The notes beneath the pieces were generated by a model. It made no database searches. It saw only the letters and a list, made by a program, of their open reading frames with translations, and was not told the origin of the DNA. A stretch of DNA of 64,000 nucleotides from positions 285,549 to 349,548 of the forward strand of contig JBAMDO010000028.1 of the NCBI GenBank assembly GCA_037074765.1. Direction: 5' to 3'. This document shows, one piece after another, positions 11,951 through 24,500 of the stretch; position 1 is the first letter of the stretch; every line of letters begins with the position of its first letter. This stretch comes from Mansonella perstans. Taxonomy: Eukaryota; Nematoda; Chromadorea; Rhabditida; Onchocercidae. Both the position numbers and the translations under genes were made by a program.

Positions 11951-14734
11951 TTTAATTTGGTTTTTGTGAATTTTGAATTTTTTCTTTTGCTTGCAAACTA
12001 TTTCCTTTTATCTGAAGCATTTATGGGTATGTTGCGTATCCAAGACTATTTTAGTTACGATAATAATCATTAATGCGAGATTGATTCGCCCATTTAGCTA
12101 ATATATTTTTTCATATGCTTTAAAAATTTTGATATAATTTTTTGTTGAATTCAAGGGCAATATTTACGAACGAATCTCATACAGAATTTGCTAATTATAA
12201 CAATCTCAGCAGATTTTGCAAATTTTGCTGATTAGAAGAGCTATAAATTTCAATACAAAATGAGATTTTGTTGATCTCGTTACTATATTTTTTCTATATT
12301 GTTAATTAATGTAGCATTCTGTTTTCATCTACATTTTTAATTGCGTATGTTCCGTTTTGGTTTGTTGTGCGGCGCATTTCATTTACTTCTTAATAATTAT
12401 GGCATTTTTTTTTTTTTATTAATGCGAATTTATTGTAATACATGGCGAGCATATTCTTGTGTGTTTGCTTCAATTCAAGAACATTCAATATACATCAGAA
12501 TTGAATCGTAATTATTCCGTCGGTTGTGCAAAAGACGTCGAATAAAAAAAAAAAGAGTGCAGAATGACCACAACATGGGAGGTTAGTTTTCCTATCTCAA
12601 TTTAATTGGTGACAACTATCGAACCAAAGAGATCCAGGTCATTCTCTTCACGGATTAGTATTATGTTTACACGCATGCATTACGGTAAAAGTTGACGAAA
12701 AACGAGTGAAAAATGAATGAATTAGTAGTGTTGTATAGCTGTTTTTGACGCGCGTTAAGGAAGGACGTCGCTTGAATAAAAATGATATCGCGGGATTTAT
12801 GGAAGAGTCATAGCATTGATTATAGATCGGGGCAAAACTTTTGCTTGCATTAACATGCATGGTATAACTGAAGTTATCTTTTGCTATTTTTATTTGTAAT
12901 TTGATTGGGAAAGATCATCCGTTGTGTTCCAACGATTAACAAAGATTTCAAGCAAAAGTAAGAGGAATTTATGTGGCATCGCAGTTCGGTATCTTTTGTT
13001 GATAGGATTTAGAACAGCGTATGAAAAATTCATAGCTGATTTCTAGCAGAAAATAACCGATATTGAAGATTTCAAATGAACGATGATGAATATCTGTTGT
13101 CGGAAATAGTTAAGACTACTTGATTGGTTAAAAGGAAAACATAGTTGAAAAAAGTTAGTCTGGCACTTTTTTACAGTAGTTCCTGCGCCGTAATGGAATG
13201 ACTGATGTTTTCTTATATCATGGGATAGAAATTTTGCTATGAAAATGAAATGATAATTAAGTCGAAAGAATGCGATATTTCTTAGTTGAGTGCTCTCGAT
13301 TATATAATTTGTATGTGTACTTTAGAATCAAGTGCAAATTGACTACAGCGGTGGTCAACTCGGTGTTAAATATTACGATACTTCGGTTTCGACTGCTAAA
13401 AATTGGACTTAGCTGAAGATAATGGAAAATTCTTTTAGATTTTTCATGGAAATCATAAAACTGACTAACCGAACTGTTGAATTTAATCTTGCTTATTAAT
13501 TTCTGTCAAGTGCTGTATCCATTGTTACGATGTTATTGTATCATTTAGATCATAGCCTGATAAAATTTAAAAAGACATTTGCCTGCATAATTTCTCACCA
13601 AATATTTTTTTTATCAGTAATAAGGATGCATGTTGTTGAAGTAAACTGGGCACTAAGATATTTAAGATTTAAGCAATTTATTTTTCATCTTAACATCTTC
13701 GAACATAGGTTATAGTAACACATTTGCGACATATTATTCTCTATAAAAAGGGAATTATTTATCAAAATCAAAATGTAGTGTGTTAAATATCTCAGCTTAA
13801 ATCAATTTATTTTCTAATCAAAAAGCAACTAAGCAGTGTTATGCATGTATATTTTGAAGTTTATACACTTTTCCGGGATTTTTGTTGTGATTGATATGTT
13901 TTTAAAAACCCTTTCAATAACTGAGGATAGGCAAGGCACGTCAGTTAGTCATTGTGTCGGAACTCTATGAAGTTTGTTGAGAATTTCATTAGGATATCGT
14001 GTCACCGTTCTGATGTTCAATTAAATTTGAGACAGCTGACTGCTGTTTATTAAAACCAGAAATATTCTTGATTTTGGAATGGTTTAGGCCTGGTCATTTG
14101 TCAGAAAATGTTAACTAATTCTTCAATCAGTGAATGAAAGATGTGAAGTATTACTTGTGTGATGATCATGTTTTATTGTAAACGTTTCCATATATTACCT
14201 AGAAAGGAAAAGAATTCATTAGCATGCGCGAGAACTGTTTTGCTTGACTATTGCAATAAAAACTTTTCAAATTAAATTCGAAGTTTTTTTATCCGTTTTT
14301 CATGACAAATATTCATTTTAACCGCAAGTGTTTTCTATACAGCATGCCATATCACGCATATACTGAGTTGTAATTGCTGAGAATTAACTTTTTCCTATTT
14401 TTCAAGTTTTAAAATCTTCAGTTCCCTACATTCAGCTCTATTTACTGACTATGAGTACACATGGGTCTAGCGCTACAATATTTCAATGATTTTACGCCAA
14501 AGCCTAGAAAACCTTTATTTAAACTACAAATCCTAAATTTAATTCTATATTTAACTGCATCGTACACCTTTAACTAGCGTAGTAAGTATCAAAACAGTCA
14601 TCTGGAATAAGTGATGTTTACACTCCTTTCACAATCGATTATAACATCAATATTAACATTATACATTCTTGGGAACTCGCTTTTTTCATCTCACATCATA
14701 AAAAGGGATGGAGAGTTATGTGTGCAAAATCCCT

Positions 14735-14941
14735 TTAACCTATAGTCTTTTCGTTGTCGCTAAATTTATCCGTGACATTCACATCGATGCTTAAGAGTGC
14801 ACACACATGCAACAATACGCCGTAGAAATCTAATCTGTTGAATGAGATAAGAAGGCCGTCGATACGATGATACCCATTGGAGAGGTGAATCTTTTTTTTC
14901 GTTCTTCCATTTAATTTTTTGGCATTTCGAAATTGCAACAT
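14735..14941 (-). CDS. Possible orphan exon (very low confidence)
   Basis: An open frame of 68 codons, including IHLSNGYHRIDGLLISFNRL and VLLHVCALLSIDVNVTD. It has balanced composition and higher GC than its flanks, preceded by an AAAAAG acceptor-like site. No linked exons or recognised family. The overlapping frame at 14766-14975 is the alternative reading. It could be a fragment of an older gene or chance. Confidence 0.15.
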   Translation of the reverse strand: MLQFRNAKKLNGRTKKKIHLSNGYHRIDGLLISFNRLDFYGVLLHVCALLSIDVNVTDKFSDNEKTIG

Positions 14942-15481
14942 GGGAAAAGGTCATTTCACTTGTTTCAACTTTCATTTACTTTTCCGGAATCTATTTTTTG
15001 CAAATATTTTTTAATCAATATCGACGATAATCAAACATTGTTATAGTAGGTTCAATCTTTTGTTCTTTTTTTTCTTTTTTCTGGTTCTTCAAGATTCATT
15101 AATAATGCATATAATTGCGAACTTTTTAATAGCTCTTTAAAAGATAAGAGATGTTGTTTAACAAAAGCTAAAGAAACAAAAGCATTTTCAGCAAAGTTGT
15201 ATTGACATAATTCGTGCTATACTTCCATTCAATTACTTTTACTTTCAATAAAAAGAATTTGATGGTTAGATAATAGATAGCAATTGTTTCAATAAATAAG
15301 AAAAGAATGCATTAAGCTTAATTGCTTCCACTTTCATTTCTTGACAATCTCATGCATGCATGGCATTGTTTAAATAACTGAGATTCCTTATTACTAAATT
15401 ATAAAGTATATAAGTTCATCTATTTCCTGTTAGAAATCATTTGTAAAATTTAAATTTTAGACGCAAGACGGTCGTGCGGAC

Positions 15482-18400
15482 ATGACTAATTTTGAGATGG
15501 ATTTATTTGATACAAAGATAAATTCATATGCTCTGGAAAAGGTTTGTCTTCATTTTACAATTTCTCTAAGTTAATGATACTAGCAAATAAATTAGATTAA
15601 ATCGAGATCTCTATATTTTTGATATTCGGAAAAAATTTTTTCGTCGTTTGGGTTTTCTATATTTATAGTTTAGAGGTTATGTAACCTATTATTGTTAGAT
15701 ACTATAACTATACTTTTCAAATTTGATTAGAAAGTCTATATACTAAGCGCAACTAGTTCATGAATAACTGACATATACTAATAAGAAGGATAACTATGTA
15801 AGCAACTGCTGTTTATCTTTGCTTCTGACGTCTTGACATTTCAGGAAGAAAGTGAACAGTGTTGCAAGCATAGTTTCATCAAACCAGCATGTGTTCCAAT
15901 TTCGATCATATCGCTGTTCATATTTTTAATTGTATTTTTCCCGTTATTCAATGAAGATGGCTTTGATACGGCATCCATTCGTTATGATCGAACTGGTTAT
16001 TGTGTAGATCAATGCAGGTTTGCTTTTTATTACTTCTAAATTGGATTTTTGCATTTTGATGGATGCATTCGATCCCTTAGCTATTATCGAATTGTTACTC
16101 AAAACTGAATAGTAAATTAATTAAAAGATAAATGGACCATAAAATGAGGATCACAATAACTTGATGATTTTTCAAAGAAAAGTTTCAAGATACTAATGCT
16201 AAACATGATCACATTCCTCAGTGCGAGCTACAAAAGCAGTAGAGCAACAAAAAGATTTTCAAAAAAGAATTATCCAATATTTCTTTTATGAGCTTACTAT
16301 TTAACTATAAATGCAAGCATCAACTGAAATATTTTTTATCTCTTTTTTCAGCTTTAATTGCAAATTTGCTTCATTCCAAAAAACTTTTGCACGTTCTTAC
16401 AGACACAATGGAGTGATTAGGAAATTGATTGTTCACATTTTTTATCAATAGATTATTTCAGAGTGGAGTTGGTTGAAACTATACCATCGGTTTTGATTTT
16501 TGACAATATTAATCTTACATATTCGTCAACTTACGAGGTTTGGAAGCAGTTATTGGACAATGCACGAGTTTCGATTGATGTTGCTGCTTTTTACTGGAAT
16601 CTTCGTGATCGTGCAACACATCCAACTTCTTGGCAGGTAAATCCAGTACGCTATACGGGAAATTTATGCAAATATTCTCTGTTTACTCGACTTGACTTTA
16701 AATTTTTTTGAAATCCTTTTCTCTAATTAGGTTTTTTTCTATTATGTATTAGTCAATTTTCATAATATATACTTATAGTTTATCAATATTTGCAGAATTT
16801 TTTTTACAGGGAAATGAGACATTCGAAAGATTTATTGCAGCTGCTGAGCGTAATGTTCAGGTTAATTTTTTTTTTTGTCTTGATCAATTGAGCTTTTTTT
16901 TATAATTTTTAATTTTTATGCTTTTTTAGGAATGACATTATTTTCTTTTCTCCATTATCTTGTGAGGATTTTCAGAATTCATTATTAGAGTTAATTTGGC
17001 ACTTTTTAATTGTTGTTTTACGCGTAATATTGATGAATCTCTATTAGCGAACTACCTCTACTTACTTGTTATAGATACGAATAGCACAGAATCAGGCAAC
17101 CGCAACATTTCCACAGCTTGATTCGGATTATTTTGCTAAGAATGGTAAGATTCCCATGTTCATATTATTGATAGGTTTTCGTGTTATGAGATTGGAAGTT
17201 TCTAAAGTAAGCGTATTCATTGAAGATATAATTTTTATTTGAGAAGGTTATTTGTTTGCGTTCAAAATGTGTGAATGTGTTTATGTTATAATTTTTGAAT
17301 CTTAATTCCAACAAAGATCCTGCACGATTTTTTGCTTAAAAATTTATGGCTTAAGCGATAAGTTTTTAATTGTAGGTGACATACTATAGAATCTTAATTC
17401 ATTGAATTTAACTATAAACATTGATTCATTGAATTTAGCATAAAACTGTTATATGCATAGTATTTACGAGAGGTTAATAAAAGGAGCAATTAATGTATTA
17501 GAATTTCGTTGGAATGAATGAAGTTCACTGCTAATCATTGAATCTGATGATCTCCGTTTCTATTTGTTTTAGATTATGCAACTGTACGAAATCTAAACAT
17601 GTCAAAATTGATGAATGGGAATGGGGTTCTTCATTCAAAATTTTGGATTGTTGATTCTCGACATATTTACATTGGATCAGCTAATATGGATTGGAAATCT
17701 CTAACAGAAGTGATCTTTCTGATATTTCACTGATATCCTTTATCATTAAAATTTGTTTTCTTCGATGCTGTGAACTAAAAAATGAAATAATACCGAAAAA
17801 ACCTCCATTGAGTGAATGGTCACTATTTCAAGACCAGAAAAACTGACAAAGATAGTCCAAGTAATCTGATCAATCTATTAATTTTTTTTCAGGTCAAAGA
17901 ACTAGGCGTTGTAATTTGGAATTGCACTTGTATAGCAAATGACTTATATAAAATTTTCAATATTTATTGGCGTCTTGGAGTTAGTAAAGCAAAAATTCCA
18001 GACAAATGGCCAATAAACTTAAGAACTTATTTCAATTTCTCACATCCACTTAAACTTCGTGGTGCTAAAGAGGCCAGTGTTTTCATCTCGGTACGGTCGT
18101 CATTATCTTTCCACTAATTAGTGACAAATGATTCATCTTTCTATCCTTCCAGTGGTGATAAATGGGTTTGCTTGGAGATAGTCTAGTAGTTTTTTGCATT
18201 TTTGCTAGAATCACAGTGAACGGAATGAACATTACGCTTTTTGGATTTCAGTTTTTTTCTATGACATTAAAAATTAATTCAAAATTTATGTGTGCAACAT
18301 GTACTTCCAAAACTATATTTTTTGCTTTCTGTGCGAAAAACTGAAAAACATGGAGATATTTATCATTTAACATTTATATTTGTTATTTAATTTGTCATTT

Positions 18401-20066
18401 AGCGGACGAAATCATTCTTTTAACGATTCATTTTTTATTCAGAGTTCTCCTCGTCAACTCAATGCAAAAGGACGTGAAGATGATGGTGATGCGATCGTTG
18501 CAGTGATGGATAATGCACACAAATTTGTTCATATATCAGTGATGGATTATATTCCTGCAACTATTTATGGAACTTCTAACACGTTAATTTTTAACTTTTA
18601 AAACTTTCCAACTTTCAAAATTTCTGTGCTGAAATCATGTCAAAAATATATTGTCCCATAGAATGGTGAATTATCGTCTTTATGGTTAGACATCTGATCG
18701 CCTTGCATGCTTTCGGAAATCTTTTTGCTTATCACTCCGTGTTTTATTCTTCAGTTCTTGAAAATTTTGTATTATTGACCTTCAGTACTCCTTTCTGTGG
18801 TGTAATGTTTGTGATGGAGGATTAAAGAAACGGAGAACAGTTTACGGCTCATCTAGAAGTTCTTTTGAAGAAAATAAATTGAAAAGGGAAATATATTTTG
18901 AAATCATTTAGAGAAAAAAATTACAAAATTAAAGAAAGAGCGAAATTTTTAAAAAAAACTAATTTAAAATCATATGAAGGTGACTGACTGACAACTGACA
19001 GTCGTCAGTTTACTTTTGGTTTCAGCATCGATGAAAAATAAAAAGCAAAAAAAAAATATTTATTCCTTTTTTGCGCAACTTCTAGCTGTTTTTCATTTGA
19101 TCAGTAGTCATTCTAGAAAACCAAAGGTGCTTAAAATTTTCTAATAGCGATCTAGTTATTTTATAAATTTAAATATAATTAATTTTACCTTCCGGCAACA
19201 GTAAAGCAAATACTCCTGCAATGAAATTCTTCCTATCCGCTCTTTTGACCGTGGATTCAGTAATTTTCCAGATTTTGGCCAAAATTAGACAATGCAATAC
19301 GTGCAACAGCTTATCGTGGAGTAAATGTTCGGTTGTTAGTGAGTCACTGGAAATATTCTCTGCCAGAAATGATTTATTTCTTGAAATCATTAGTTGAAAT
19401 TAATGATGGTATGCCAAGAATAGCAAACCATTCTGGGAAAATTGAAGTGGTAAGCATTTTTAGCAGAACTCTCAAATTTGTCTCAGTTTGTTCAGTTATA
19501 TCTCCATTTTAATTATAATTAGCCTTTTTTTTTTCATTTTACTAATAGGAAGAAATCTGATACTGATGTCATCTTGATCAGAAGTGTATTTTATATTTAT
19601 GGACGAATTATATGCTGAATCATACCAGTTTTTTTTTTAATTTCGTAAATTCTTGCATATTGGAAGATTGCATTAATAGTTCTGAGTTTTACAAATTTCA
19701 AAATTTCTTATATTTTTTCAAATTCAAAGACTTTTGCAGAAGATATTTACGATTCCAGTGAACCCACTCAGCGAAAAAATTCCACATACTCTTGTAAATC
19801 ATAATAAATATATGGTTACGGAGGAGATCGCTTATTTTGGTGAATTTTTGATCTGAATTTGAGGATGCTGAATCACATTTGAGTTAAATCTACAACGTTT
19901 TTTTTTTTTTTTTTCAGGTACATCAAATTGGGTTGGTGATTATTTTATCAGCACTGCTGGTATTGGAATTTCCTTTATCTCATCAACATATGCTAATTCA
20001 TTAAATGCAATTTTCATGAGAGATTGGACATCTAAATATGCTAAAGCTATTAGTGCATACGTGTAA
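15482..20066 (+). CDS. PLD3/PLD4-like phospholipase D family protein (type II membrane, lysosomal)
   Basis: Eleven exons (15482-15541, 15845-16017, 16462-16636, 16810-16860, 17075-17144, 17573-17709, 17893-18090, 18443-18582, 19272-19449, 19740-19839, 19918-20066) join in phase to give 476 residues; human PLD3 is 490. A short cytosolic tail precedes one signal anchor ([19 protein letters not shown], about residues 37-55). The luminal part opens with the family segment ETIPSVLIF and [22 protein letters not shown] motif 1 is [21 protein letters not shown] with the catalytic His, Lys and Asp present. HKD motif 2 is [18 protein letters not shown], where Glu replaces Asp, as in mammalian PLD3. Relatives act in endolysosomes as 5' exonucleases on single-stranded nucleic acid and in bis(monoacylglycero)phosphate synthesis, and are cleaved to a soluble form. 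Function here is inferred from that. The start ATG follows a likely splice acceptor at about 15460. Confidence 0.95.
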
Positions 20067-21522
20067 AATGAAGCTTTCCATTATTTTAATCTGTGAAAAC
20101 CTAATTCTGTTAGCGTTATGCGTTGTATTTTTCTATTACTTTTAGACCAGTCTTTCGAAGTGGGAGAGTGGAATTCGTATTTTTCGTAGAATAGATTGGT
20201 CTTTGCTCTAAATTTAATATTTGATATTCTTGTAAATAGATTTTTCAATTTCAATGTCATTAAAATGTTTGTTACCGATCACTGCCCCTTATGTGATCAC
20301 TATGTAGGACTAAAATTTCTTTCACGCCATTGTGAACTAAAATGTTAAAATGAACATATTTCGTTTTCGACCTCAACTTTTTTTTCGTTGTATTATATGG
20401 ATAATAACATTTTTTGTATAAAATAACCCTGATTGTGCATTTGATTATTATCGGTTGGAGAATATATTATTATTGGAGGAATATTATTAAATGTATTGTA
20501 CCATAAATAAAAATTTTTCCATTTCTGGGTAGAATTTAACTAAAAAACCTATCTTGATTTAATCAGAAACTATCATGAGGTCAGTGTTATAAATTTCTGA
20601 AACGGAAAGCAAGTTTTGGTAATTGGAATTGTCAAGAAGAAGAATTAGTTTTCCCCTAAAAATTTCGAATAAATTCTCCGATGAGACAAATCTCCGATCT
20701 ATAGATTCTCGTTAATTCAGATGTGGTTCCTGACGAATTCGCTATGTTATGGCTAAAATGTTATTTGGCTAAAATTCCAGGAGTTTTCCGGGACATTATT
20801 AAGAAATTGAGGAAATAATTCCTACGCAAATAGCAATAAAACAATGTAGCGCAATGCCTTCTATGTTGCTAGCCGATCGGTGAGTCGCATTAAGTTTTTC
20901 TGATAGTTCCATTGATTAATATCACGCTTCCTGTAACAAATGAGAGATTCTAAACGAACCGTACTTTTGAGGGAAAACTTGTAATTGCAAAATGTCTTCA
21001 CAAGAAAATGAGTGAAGATTTTTATATTTAGAAGTCGAGAGCTTTGATTCTAGATTCAAATATTAGTGTGTTTTAAAAAAAAAGTGATTTACCGTAACCT
21101 ATATATTCTTCTGTATCGATTATGTTCTACGGGACACGAATGATTACAACAAAACTGCCATGGTCTTAAATCCAATTTTGGGATTTGTGCGCAAGAATTG
21201 TAGTAGTGAGGATGTCTGCCAACGAATGCAAAAACGTCATTCTAAAAGTCGAAAAACCGATAAAACGGAAAATTTGCTGGGAGAGAAAATATGATAAGGA
21301 CATTCTAATAATGGTTACGACTGGATATCAATTAAAGGAACCGTAAACCCAACGATTCACTCGATAACCTAATGAAGATACATAGGATTACTAAATCGCA
21401 CTTATTTGTCCTGAACGTCTAACTGATACAATTCAGGCTCTGCTAACACCTGAATGCATACTGAAATGTACAACTGTAGGTCAACGACAAAGCGAAATAC
21501 GAATAGGAGACATGATTGAAGT
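20067..21522. other. Convergent 3' intergenic region with coding-like remnants
   Basis: Lies between the converging PLD and peroxidasin stop codons and contains both 3' UTRs. The plus strand has several short coding-like stretches interrupted by stops or frameshifts (about 20720-21549), listed as a possible pseudogene. No other structure was seen. Confidence 0.5.
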
Positions 21523-21549
21523 TCATAAGGAACTAGTAGTATGATGAGT
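20720..21549 (+). pseudogene. Possible decayed coding sequence (unrecognised)
   Basis: After an acceptor-like TTAATTCAG at about 20720, an open stretch reads VVPDEFAMLWLKCYLAKIPG and continues to DIIKKLRK before a stop. A frameshifted continuation reads IPTQIAIKQCSAMPSMLLAD up to a GTGAGT donor-like site at about 20880. Further on, about 21120-21290 reads DYNKTAMVLNPILGFVRKNC and on to KTDKTENLLGEKI then stop. About 21400-21549 reads ICPERLTDTIQALLTPECIL and on to [14 protein letters not shown] then stop. The last piece overlaps the peroxidasin stop antisense by about 25 bp. Composition is richer in GC than true spacer. Stops between pieces and the absence of a recognised family suggest a dead gene, but chance open frames are possible. 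Confidence 0.25.
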
Positions 21550-24500
21550 AATGTTTACTTGTACATTGGTGATATTATCAGCATTGTCACAAATAATTCG
21601 AGCCAGTGATGCCTTCTTTATTTGTTCCCTTTGAGCTTCGCTAAATACACTGTCTTTTTCGTACCTAAAAGCTGTATCTCATTATTTTGCGCTAAATAAG
21701 ACGTGAAATCGGAAATGCACTGTTAACTTTAGTTCGATTGAAAAATTCAACGAACCAAAATCTATCACCATCACGTATGCGTCTAAACTGTTCAGCAATG
21801 ATACATGAAAATGTTGGACCAATCAATGATTCATCGAGTCGTTCTTCTAAAATACCGCCAGCGAACAAGTCGATATTACCTGAGAAGTACGGATCTTTCC
21901 TGATTAGCTTCATTATTGGTCATTTTACTATTAGTCAAATAAGTCTTCAGAAAAACTTTGAATTCATATAAAATTTGAAAATTTTCTTCCTTTAAGTTAA
22001 GCAAAAAATTGTAACCATAAGCAATGAGAAGCTTCAACCTGGATGACCATATAAATCTTTTAAGTTGTTAATGACTTTGCTTGGCATTATATCCCTCAAA
22101 TCATCCCAGTTTTCCATTACTGAAAGGTTACACCATTTTCTAAATTCGACATACCTAAAAAGAAGTATTAGAGGCCTCTTCAAATACACTAGAAAGCGCA
22201 AATTATTGGTTCATAATGACACTTCGATAAAAAGAGGTTTCTTCTTACCCAGGAAGAGCGTGATCACGGCCTCTTTGAATATTAATCGCAGCCAAATCCA
22301 ATGATACCTAAAATCAAAAAAAGATTTTAAAAAATGAAAGTTTTTAAACATCAGTAGCCATCAAAATTCATTTCCTTAATTTACAGAAATTTCAGCAAAT
22401 TTGACATTATCATTTATGTCATTAATTTGTCATCTGATTGATGATAAATTTTGTAAGATTTGTCATCAATCAAATGCTCGATGATCAGTTTTATTCACAC
22501 CTACATCTAAGCTAAAAATTGTCGTTGTTCTTAAAGAAGAAATCTCTCTCTGGAAATTGAGGCTACTCTATTTTAATCTCCTTTTAGTGACTTCATTCTT
22601 GTAGCAAAAAAATTTGCAGAATACAAATCACTGGACGAAAAAGACGAACTGTTCTACATTTTTAAACACTAATTCTACGTGCTCTGTGAAAAATTGCTAT
22701 ATGTGCAGGACTTAAAGTCAGCCTGAAAATGATCATTCCAGATTCTCTAAGAAAACTAAAACTACTTTAATACTCACTTCATGTGCTCTGTTGAAAAGAT
22801 TCTCCGTGAGTTCATCATTCAGCAACTCACCCGGTATTGGCTTTTTCATCGGTGCAGCAAACAAACCACGCAGATATGGATCAACACTTCCTGTTGACAA
22901 CAATATTTCAGGTGCAAAAAATGCGTCTCTCAGATGTACATGTCCTTCTTTAACTGGTGCTAAGTTTTCATCAAGTCTGGAACACGAATTTGGGGATTTG
23001 CAAAATGAGAAGATCACATTGCTGATGACATAAATACTTGTTTTTCATTTACGGCTAACGTATGCTGATAAATTTCATGAATCCCAAGTCCTTCTTCAGA
23101 ATCGTTATTGTGTCATCCTTTAAAGCCTATATGAATAAGTGCTTAGTCGCTTAGGCATTATTTAAAATGGAATTATATAAATTCATTTCAATTTTGCTCA
23201 AACAAAATAAAAGTTTCGGTCTAAGCCATAATTTATATTCCAATTTGATGGGAATATGAAGTAAGTAAAATGCTTCAGGAAAATTAACGAAGTATTAAAA
23301 TTGCATATACCTATAAAGGACTGGATTGACCAATGTATGTCCAAAGCGAAATGCTGCTGTCGCAAATGCGTTTGATATACTAGCATCCAGTAGTGGATGA
23401 TATCCTTTGTACGGACCAATCAACTTATTAAATTGTTTCTAAAACTTTTTTAGAGTTGGTATAATTTTTTCACGATAGCTAGTTCGAGAATATCAAAATT
23501 CGGAGTGATCTATTTTTATTTTAGTTGTGATCATATTTCGGCTACAATTATTATTTCAGTTACAACATCACATCTTCCTAAACATACTCAAAGTTTGATC
23601 TGTTTTAATTTAAATTAGCATGATTAACAAACAGACTTTTCCAAGAACTTTTGGTAACCAATAATGGAATGTAATGTGTTGCAATTCCGCGCCAACAATT
23701 TTTCGAGTTTCATGAAAAATCGTTTCACCATCGAGATCAGGATTTAAATTAGCAATTTCGATTGCCAGTCTGTTGTGCTCTCGCATGAAAATTGTATGCA
23801 TAGTCATTAATCCTAGCTATAAACAATTTTTTGACAAATGGTGAGACAAAGTGATAAGCATTTTAATATTTAATATGAAATTTATTTAATTGATTAAATC
23901 ATTAATTGCATTTAAGCTAGTTCTTCTAACCTGTTCATTAGCTCTAAAATCTCCAGCTAGAAAGCATCGCACTGGATAATTCAAAGTCCGATTTCGTCGA
24001 CAATCAGTTGGTGAACTGCGTTCAAATGGCAGATAAGGCTTGTTCGCCGATGATACCATATCATATCTACTTGCGCTTTTTTTTTAACGAGATAAATTTG
24101 CAAAATGATTTTTAAACTGGAATGAAAACGGAAAAATAGCAATTTACTGAATAAGAAAATATAGTGAAAGAAATATTTACCTTTATAAAATTTAGCTATA
24201 TATTTCCTTGCTGGTCCTTTTGAAATGGTTCAAGATAATTTAGATTGCCAAAAAAATATTTTAAAATATTTCGAAAGAAAGGAAAGCAATGTTGTAATAT
24301 ATAAATAGTACACTTACCTCAGTAAGCCTCGATCCGGACTCAAATCACGCAAATCGTACGCATCCTCTTCCGTGCTACCGTATATCCCCGAAGCGTCAAT
24401 GTAACTTGTGATCTGCAATGTTTTGCTCCGGCTGTTAATGAAAATTTCCAGTAAAGATTTTAGTATTCTTGAATATAAATAAAAAAAAGAAACGTACAGT

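Larger units (their letters stand above)
9738..15481. other. 5.7 kb region with no convincing gene
   Basis: Contains the 3' UTR of the AT-hook gene and then unique AT-rich sequence up to the PLD gene. Stretches around 12500-13400 and 14700-14950 are less AT-biased than the rest and could hide short exons or a non-coding RNA, but I found no phase-linked exon chain. Two weak minus-strand coding candidates (11705-11950 and 14735-14941) are listed separately. The sequence just before the PLD start (AAATTTTAG then ACGCAAG at about 15460) looks like a cis or trans splice acceptor for the PLD 5' end. Confidence 0.5.

Noticed and set aside
23041..23130. Possible extra peroxidasin exon
   Set aside because: The flanking exons join directly in phase (LYR|LDEN) and match other peroxidasins without it; the stretch contains stops in the relevant frame.
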